Below are positions 59,675 to 64,000 of a DNA stretch of 64,000 nucleotides, piece after piece. Origin of the DNA: Streptomyces sp. SS1-1 (lineage in GTDB: Bacteria; Actinomycetota; Actinomycetes; Streptomycetales; Streptomycetaceae); the NCBI RefSeq assembly GCF_008973465.1, contig NZ_WBXN01000004.1:1674001-1738000 (forward strand). Direction: 5' to 3'. The stretch's first letter is position 1. The number at the start of each line of letters is the position of its first letter. A model generated the notes under the pieces. It saw only the letters and a program-made list of their open reading frames with translations. It was not told the origin of the DNA and searched no databases. A program made the position numbers and the translations under genes.

Positions 59675-60121
59675 TGGGCCAGTCGCCACCGACCGGGGAT
59701 CACGCGGCGCCGCCTCCCGTGACCGTCGGCGGGGAACACACCGCCGGAGACCGGCCCCATCACCATCGGCCAGCCGTGAACACCGCCGGAGACCGGCCCC
59801 ATCACCGTCGGCCGTCCGTGAACACCGCCGAGGGCCGGGCCCGGCACCTCGCCCGGCCACCCCGGAGGCCCCGACCGGCACCTCGCCCAGCCACCCCGGA
59901 GGCCCCGCCCGGCACCGGAGACCTCGCGCCGCCCCCTCCCCCGCCCCCGTTGGCCAGGCACACCACACCGGAAGCCCCCGCACCCCGGTAGACGCTCACG
60001 TATGTGATCAGGTCGCTCGGCCATGGGCACCGTATTCGCACAGGGTTTTCCTGGCGGGGAGCTGGTGGTGGTCGGAGGGGCCGGGCAGGATCCCGGTGGG
60101 ACACGGGAGTTGACGTTGGAC
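59675..60121. repeat. Intergenic region with two tandem repeat families
   Basis: A 42-base unit starting CCGCCGGAGACCGG occurs at 59741-59782 and 59783-59824 (39 of 42 identical), with a broken third copy from 59825. A 34-base unit starting CCGGCACCTCGCCC follows at 59841-59874 and 59875-59908 (two mismatches), with a partial copy after. No coding function is convincing. The rest up to 60121 holds the promoter region of the DUF1772 gene. Confidence 0.7.
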
Positions 60122-60601
60122 ATGTTGGACGGGCCGTACTTCGTACTCGTCGTGCTCGGGGTGGTGGGGACCGGCCTGGTGGCGGGCGTCTTCTGCGCGT
60201 TCTCGACGTTCGTGATGCCCGCGCTCGCCGCGCTGCCCCCGGCGCAGGGCGTGGCCGCGATGCGGGCGATCAACAGGGCCGCGTTGATGCCGGCGTTCAT
60301 GGTGGTGTTCCTGGGGTCGGCGGTGCTGTGCGCGGTGATCGCCGTGGTGACCTTCGTGCTGTGGCCGGACGGGGTGACCGTGGAGCTGCTGCTGGGCAGC
60401 GCGCTGTATCTGTTCGGTTCGTTCGGGGTGACGATGATGGCGAACGTGCCCAGGAACGAGGCGCTGGAGAAGCTGGAGCCGGGCACGCAGGAGGCGAGCG
60501 CGTACTGGCCGGCGTATGTGCGGGAGTGGTCGGGGTGGAACCACGTCCGCACGGTGGCCTCGGCCGCCGCGACGGTGTCGTACGCGCTGGCGCTCAGCTG
60601 A
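60122..60601 (+). CDS. DUF1772 (anthrone oxygenase-like) membrane protein
   Basis: 159 residues with four membrane helices: FVLVVLGVVGTGLVAGVFCAF, FMVVFLGSAVLCAVIAVVTFVL, LLLGSALYLFGSFGVTMM and a C-terminal one (VASAAATVSYALAL). The family motif MANVPRNEALEKL and the Trp-rich end REWSGWNHVRT are clear. Distant members act as cofactor-free anthrone oxygenases; most are unassigned. ATG 60122 lies 12 bases after GGGAG; TTG 60116, six bases after it, is an alternative start. Confidence 0.85.
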   Translation: MLDGPYFVLVVLGVVGTGLVAGVFCAFSTFVMPALAALPPAQGVAAMRAINRAALMPAFMVVFLGSAVLCAVIAVVTFVLWPDGVTVELLLGSALYLFGSFGVTMMANVPRNEALEKLEPGTQEASAYWPAYVREWSGWNHVRTVASAAATVSYALALS

Positions 60602-60642
60602 CCCACCGCCCAGCTGACCCACCGCCCAGCTGACCCACCGCC
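60595..60642 (+). repeat. Three exact 16-base tandem repeats over a stop codon
   Basis: CAGCTGACCCACCGCC is repeated three times without a mismatch (60595-60610, 60611-60626, 60627-60642). The first copy contains the TGA stop of the DUF1772 gene. Confidence 0.9.
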
Positions 60643-60788
60643 CGAGGAAAGCGCTGTCGGCCACCCTGCGCACGTGCCGGGCGGGACGTATCGTGGCCGG
60701 AAGGGTGCCGCCCGACGACGCACGGCACACGGACGCGACACGCGGACGTGATCCGCGGACGCGACACACGCGCGCGAGGAAGACGGCC

Positions 60789-62276
60789 ATGGCCGATCCC
60801 AAGGGTTTCCTGAACACCCCCCGCCAGGACTGGCCGCGCCGGCCGGTCGGGGAACGGGTGCGGGACTGGGACGAGGTGTACGTCCCGGGGGCGCTGCTGC
60901 CGATCATCAGCAAGCAGGCCGACCGTTGCATGGACTGCGGCATCCCCTTCTGTCACGACGCCTGCCCGCTGGGCAACCTCATCCCCGAGTGGAACGACCT
61001 GGTCGCCCGGGAGGACTGGCAGGACGCGGCGAACCGGCTGCACGCGACGAACAACTTCCCCGAGTTCACCGGGCGGCTGTGCCCGGCGCCCTGCGAGGCC
61101 GGGTGTGTGCTGGCGATCAACCAGCCCGCCGTCACCATCAAGAACGTCGAGTGCGCGATCGCCGACCGGGCCTGGCAGGACGGCCTCACGTCGCCGCGCC
61201 CGCCGGACCGGCTGTCGGGGCGGACGGTCGCGGTGATCGGGTCCGGGCCCACCGGCCTCGCCGCGGCCCAGCAGCTGACCCGCGCGGGGCACACGGTCGC
61301 CGTGTACGAGAAGGACGACCGGATCGGCGGGTTGATGCGGTACGGCATCCCCGAGTTCAAGATGGAGAAGCACCATCTGGAGCGGCGGATCGAGCAGATG
61401 CGTGCCGAGGGGACCCGGTTCCGGACGTCGACGGCGGTCGGGCGGGACATCGGGGCGGCCGAGCTGAGGTCCCGCTACGACGCCGTCGTGCTCGCCACGG
61501 GGGCCACGGCCTGGCGGGAACTTCCGGTGCCGGGCCGGGAGTTGCGCGGCGTCGAGCAGGCGATGGCCTATCTGCCGCTGGCGAACCGGGTGTGCGAGGG
61601 CGACCTGGAGTCGTCTCCGATGTCCGCCGCCGGGAAGCACGTCGTCATCGTCGGCGGTGGCGACACGGGAGCCGACTGCCTGGGCACCGCCGTCCGGGAG
61701 GGCGCCGCGTCCGTGACGCAGCTGGACATCTACGCCCAGCCGGGCACCGAGCGGGACGACGACACCGAGCCGTGGCCGACGTATCCGAAGATCTACCGGC
61801 TGTCGGCCGCCCACGAGGAGGCGCGGGACCTGGGGTCGGCTCCGGCGGCGGACGCCGACGCCCGGCTGTTCGCCGCGTCCACGCTCCGCTTCTCCGGCGA
61901 CGACGACGGGCATGTGCGGCGGCTCCACCTGGTCGAGGTGGACGCGCTGCGGCAGCCGGTGCCCGGCACGGAGCGGATCCTGCCCGCCGACCTGGTGCTG
62001 CTCGCCCTCGGCTTCTCCGGTCCGGACCGCGCGGACGGGCTGGTCGACCAGCTCGGGCTGGAGATGGAGCCGCGCGGCACGATCACCCGGGACGCCGGGT
62101 TCGCGACGAACGTGCCCGGCGTGTTCGCCGCCGGGGACGCCGCCCGGGGGCAGTCGCTCATCGTGTGGGCGATCGCCGAGGGACGGGCGGTGGCGGCGGC
62201 CGTCGACCACTACCTGACCGGACAGTCCCGTCTACCGGCGCCGATATCGCCGTACGACCGGCCGATGACCGTGTAG
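60789..62276 (+). CDS. gltD: Glutamate synthase small subunit-like oxidoreductase
   Basis: 495 residues. N-terminal iron-sulfur cysteines are in CMDCGIPFCHDACPLGN and CPAPCEAGC. The FAD-binding Rossmann motif is VIGSGPTGLAAAQQL near residue 150, the NADPH motif VIVGGGDTGADCLGTAVREG near residue 285, and the C-terminal FAD motif GVFAAGDAARGQSLIVWAIAEGR. Text and length fit GltD, which passes NADPH electrons to the large GltB subunit. No gltB is adjacent, so the partner is elsewhere or it serves another acceptor. GAGGAAG lies 8 bases before the ATG. Confidence 0.9.
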   Translation: MADPKGFLNTPRQDWPRRPVGERVRDWDEVYVPGALLPIISKQADRCMDCGIPFCHDACPLGNLIPEWNDLVAREDWQDAANRLHATNNFPEFTGRLCPAPCEAGCVLAINQPAVTIKNVECAIADRAWQDGLTSPRPPDRLSGRTVAVIGSGPTGLAAAQQLTRAGHTVAVYEKDDRIGGLMRYGIPEFKMEKHHLERRIEQMRAEGTRFRTSTAVGRDIGAAELRSRYDAVVLATGATAWRELPVPGRELRGVEQAMAYLPLANRVCEGDLESSPMSAAGKHVVIVGGGDTGADCLGTAVREGAASVTQLDIYAQPGTERDDDTEPWPTYPKIYRLSAAHEEARDLGSAPAADADARLFAASTLRFSGDDDGHVRRLHLVEVDALRQPVPGTERILPADLVLLALGFSGPDRADGLVDQLGLEMEPRGTITRDAGFATNVPGVFAAGDAARGQSLIVWAIAEGRAVAAAVDHYLTGQSRLPAPISPYDRPMTV

Positions 62277-62316
62277 CGGAGTGGAGGGGGGTGGAGGCGT
62301 GCGGGCATGCCCCCGG

Positions 62317-62991
62317 TTACCGGTTCGCCGGGCGGCGCTCGTCCGTCCCCGCGACCTTGCCCGTCGCCAGGGCCACCCTGTTCCAGGTGTTGATGGTCAT
62401 GATCAGGCCCAGTAGCTGGGCCAGTTCGCCCTCGTCGAAGTGGGCCGCCGCGCGGGCGTAGACGTCGTCCGGCACGCCGCCGGACACCAGGGTGACCGCC
62501 TCGGTGAGGGCCAGGGCGGCCTGTTCCCGCTCGGTGAAGAAGTGCGGGGCCTCCCGCCAGACGGCGACCATGTGCAGCCGGTCCTCGCTCTCCCCGGCCT
62601 TGCGGGCGTCGTTCGTGTGCATGTGCAGGCAGTAGGCGCAGTGGTTGAGGTGCGAGGCGCGGATCTGGACGAGTTCGACGAGGGCGGGGTCGAGGCCGGC
62701 CCGGGCGGCGGCGTCGAGGCCGATGATCGCGCGGAAGACCTTGGGAGCGGCCTTCGCGAAGTCCAGACGGGTCCGCGCGGCGTCGGCCGCCGCCACCGCC
62801 GCGCCGACGTCCGGGACGGCCGTGCCGCTCTCCGGTCCCGTGCCTCTCTCCGGTCCCGTGCCGCTCTCCGGTCCCGTGTCTCTCTCCGGTCCCGTGCCGC
62901 TCTCCGGTCCCGTGCCGCTCTCCGGTCCCATGCCGCCCCCCGGTCCCGTGGCACCCCAAGTTCCGTTGTCCGTGCTGGTGTTCGTCGTCAT
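62317..62991 (-). CDS. Carboxymuconolactone decarboxylase/AhpD-like protein with hexapeptide repeats
   Basis: 224 residues. The AhpD-type redox motif is in HLNHCAYCLHMHTNDA, with a CxxC and a conserved His; RLHMVAVWREAPHFFTEREQAALALTEAVT is family text. Such proteins are small peroxidase-like or decarboxylase-like helical enzymes. Before the domain, residues about 12-54 form a Gly-Pro-Glu-Ser-Gly-Thr repeat region encoded by 18-base tandem repeats. ATG 62991 has GGAG just upstream. It is divergent from the MocR regulator, 47 bases away, which is often a regulator's target. Confidence 0.88.
   Translation of the reverse strand: MTTNTSTDNGTWGATGPGGGMGPESGTGPESGTGPERDTGPESGTGPERGTGPESGTAVPDVGAAVAAADAARTRLDFAKAAPKVFRAIIGLDAAARAGLDPALVELVQIRASHLNHCAYCLHMHTNDARKAGESEDRLHMVAVWREAPHFFTEREQAALALTEAVTLVSGGVPDDVYARAAAHFDEGELAQLLGLIMTINTWNRVALATGKVAGTDERRPANR
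62832..62957 (-). repeat. Seven 18-base tandem repeats
   Basis: CCGGTCCC recurs at 62832, 62850, 62868, 62886, 62904, 62922 and 62940, exactly 18 bases apart, inside the AhpD-like gene. The unit encodes Gly-Pro-Glu-Ser/Arg-Gly/Asp-Thr. Confidence 0.9.
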
Positions 62992-63024
62992 GTGCTCCAA
63001 CCTACGGCGGTCGGCGACCGGCTG

Positions 63025-63048
63025 TAGGGTGCAATTCCATGGCGGAAT
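63025..63048 (+). promoter_or_regulatory. Promoter end and dyad over the MocR start codon
   Basis: A -10-like TAGGGT (63025-63030) lies 8 bases before the ATG at 63039, which has no ribosome site, suggesting leaderless transcription. ATTCC (63034-63038) and GGAAT (63044-63048) form a dyad across the start codon, a possible autoregulatory site shared with the divergent AhpD-like gene. Confidence 0.5.
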
Positions 63049-64000
63049 CATGGGTCAATTCGGCTGAGCGGATCGGGGCCGACCTGCATCTGGATCTGGC
63101 GGCCCACGCCGGTCCGGGCGGCCGGCGGGCCGCGCTCGCGCGGGCGCTGCGCGAGGCCGTGCGGGCGGGGCGGCTCGCGCCGGGCACCCGGCTGCCGCCG
63201 TACCGTTCGCTCGCCGCGGACCTCGGGGTCGCCCGGAACACCGTGGCGGACGCGTACGCGGAACTGGTGGCCGAGGGCTGGCTCACCGCCCGACAGGGCT
63301 CGGGGACCCGCGTCGCCGAGCGGGCCCGGGTGGCCGAGCGGACCCCGGTCGCCTTGCGGGACGGGCGGCCCGCCCGGCGGACGGAGCGCCCGTCCCGCAA
63401 GGCTCCATCGCCGTCCCGCAAGGCTCCGACGCCGGCCCGCGGGCGGCCCCGGCACGACCTGCGGCAGGGCACTTCGGACGCGTCGGCGTTCCCCCGTGCC
63501 GCCTGGCTGGCCTCCTACCGGCGGGCCCTGCACCGCGCGCCGAACGAGGTCTTCGGGCCCGGCGACCCGGCCGGGCGGATCGAGCTGCGGGAGGCGCTGG
63601 CCGAGTATCTGGCCCGCGTGCGGGGTGTGCGCACGGGGCCGGACCGCATCGTGATCTGCTCCGGGTTCGCCCACGCGCTACGGCTGCTGTTCGGGCAGGA
63701 CCGTGGCGCTCCCGGCGGCGTACTGCGCGGCCCGCTGGCCGTGGAGGCGTACGGGCTCGGGTTCCACCGGGAGCTGCTCGCCGCGGGGGGCGTGCGGACC
63801 GTGCCGCTCCCCCTCGACGAGGACGGCGCCCGCGTCGACCTCCTGGCACGCGAGCGCGCCGTGCTGCTGACCCCGGCGCACCAGTTCCCGACCGGCGGTC
63901 CGCTGCACGCGGAGCGCCGGGCCGCCGTGACCGGCTGGGCCCGCGCGCGGGGCGCGGTGGTCCTGGAGGACGACTACGACGGGGAGTTCCGCTACGACCG
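63039..64000 (+). CDS. MocR/PdxR-type regulator (GntR HTH plus aminotransferase-like domain), 3'-truncated
   Basis: The frame is open from ATG 63039 to the end of the window, 320 codons. The N-terminal GntR winged helix is clear: ALARALREAVRAGRLAPGTRL, then PPYRSLAADLGVARNTVADAYAEL and GWLTARQGSGTRVAE. A basic Pro/Arg linker (about residues 90-145) follows, with an imperfect repeat of PSRKAPS. The fold-type I aminotransferase-like domain begins with WLASYRRALHRAP, then VFGPGDPAGRIELREALAEYLARVRGV and VLLTPAHQFPTGG, and reaches LEDDYDGEFRYD, where the PLP-contacting Asp lies. The PLP-binding Lys would be beyond the edge. Regulators of this class sense PLP or amines. Confidence 0.9.
   Translation, partial: MAESWVNSAERIGADLHLDLAAHAGPGGRRAALARALREAVRAGRLAPGTRLPPYRSLAADLGVARNTVADAYAELVAEGWLTARQGSGTRVAERARVAERTPVALRDGRPARRTERPSRKAPSPSRKAPTPARGRPRHDLRQGTSDASAFPRAAWLASYRRALHRAPNEVFGPGDPAGRIELREALAEYLARVRGVRTGPDRIVICSGFAHALRLLFGQDRGAPGGVLRGPLAVEAYGLGFHRELLAAGGVRTVPLPLDEDGARVDLLARERAVLLTPAHQFPTGGPLHAERRAAVTGWARARGAVVLEDDYDGEFRYD

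Noticed and set aside
59674..59991. Small reading frame rich in Pro/Arg/His after the DUF2293 gene
   Set aside because: It is a translation of the 42- and 34-base tandem repeats. No ribosome site and no conserved start.
62832..62957. CRISPR-like array
   Set aside because: Unit is 18 bases with no unique spacers and is in frame within a coding sequence; it is a minisatellite.

Overview
The window is a high-GC actinobacterial chromosome segment, almost certainly Streptomyces. The evidence is a very GC-rich third codon position, GTG starts, a whiA sporulation regulator, a mycothiol-type maleylpyruvate isomerase homologue, an RbpA-type RNA polymerase-binding protein, and in-frame TTA (bldA) codons in only two genes. 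No rRNA, tRNA, CRISPR array, transposase or phage gene is visible. It reads as conserved core chromosome with a few variable stretches.

Layout. 1-1458: end of opcA plus pgl (oxidative pentose phosphate pathway). 1528-8205: a minus-strand sugar-uptake block with two MalF/MalG-type permeases, two solute-binding proteins and a GH13 alpha-glucosidase. 8331-11928: padR regulator plus an FtsX-type ABC exporter. 12023-19190: pgi, an MFS pump, an rbpA paralogue and the secG-tpiA-pgk-gap glycolytic cluster. 19419-22373: a large secreted M14 carboxypeptidase with a TTA codon. 22533-27722: the translationally coupled uvrC-rapZ-yvcK-whiA operon. 28079-31183: an HTH protein, a LacI regulator and a sugar kinase. 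31386-34472: uvrA. 34695-41739: small metabolic genes (mycothiol-type isomerase, MBL hydrolase, aroQ, S66 peptidase), transporters and terC under a putative Mn2+ riboswitch. 41962-44590: two TerD-family genes. 44758-49560: uvrB, an MHYT membrane protein, a secreted phosphodiesterase and ogt. 49798-57666: MFS, formaldehyde dehydrogenase, VOC protein, psuG-psuK, methyltransferase, CorA and CBS protein. 57812-64000: a kinase-like protein, a DUF2293 protein with octapeptide repeats, minisatellite-like DNA, a DUF1772 protein, an orphan GltD, an AhpD-like protein with hexapeptide repeats and a MocR regulator running off the end.

The strongest non-coding signal is a repeated promoter of the form TTGTCAGTG-N8-TAnnnT, the DNA-damage promoter of actinobacteria (RecA-NDp/PafBC type). 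Perfect copies precede uvrA, uvrB, ogt and the MFS gene at 13731-14999, and a copy with one mismatch precedes terD. This ties an efflux pump and the Ter stress module to the excision/alkylation repair genes around them. At uvrB and ogt the predicted start of transcription falls on or next to the start codon, so both mRNAs are probably leaderless. A second regulatory layer is a shared operator (TACCTAAC core) in front of the alpha-glucosidase operon and between a solute-binding gene and padR.

Starts were chosen from family knowledge, overlaps and visible ribosome binding sites. All function calls rest on reading the protein sequences; no database search was possible.
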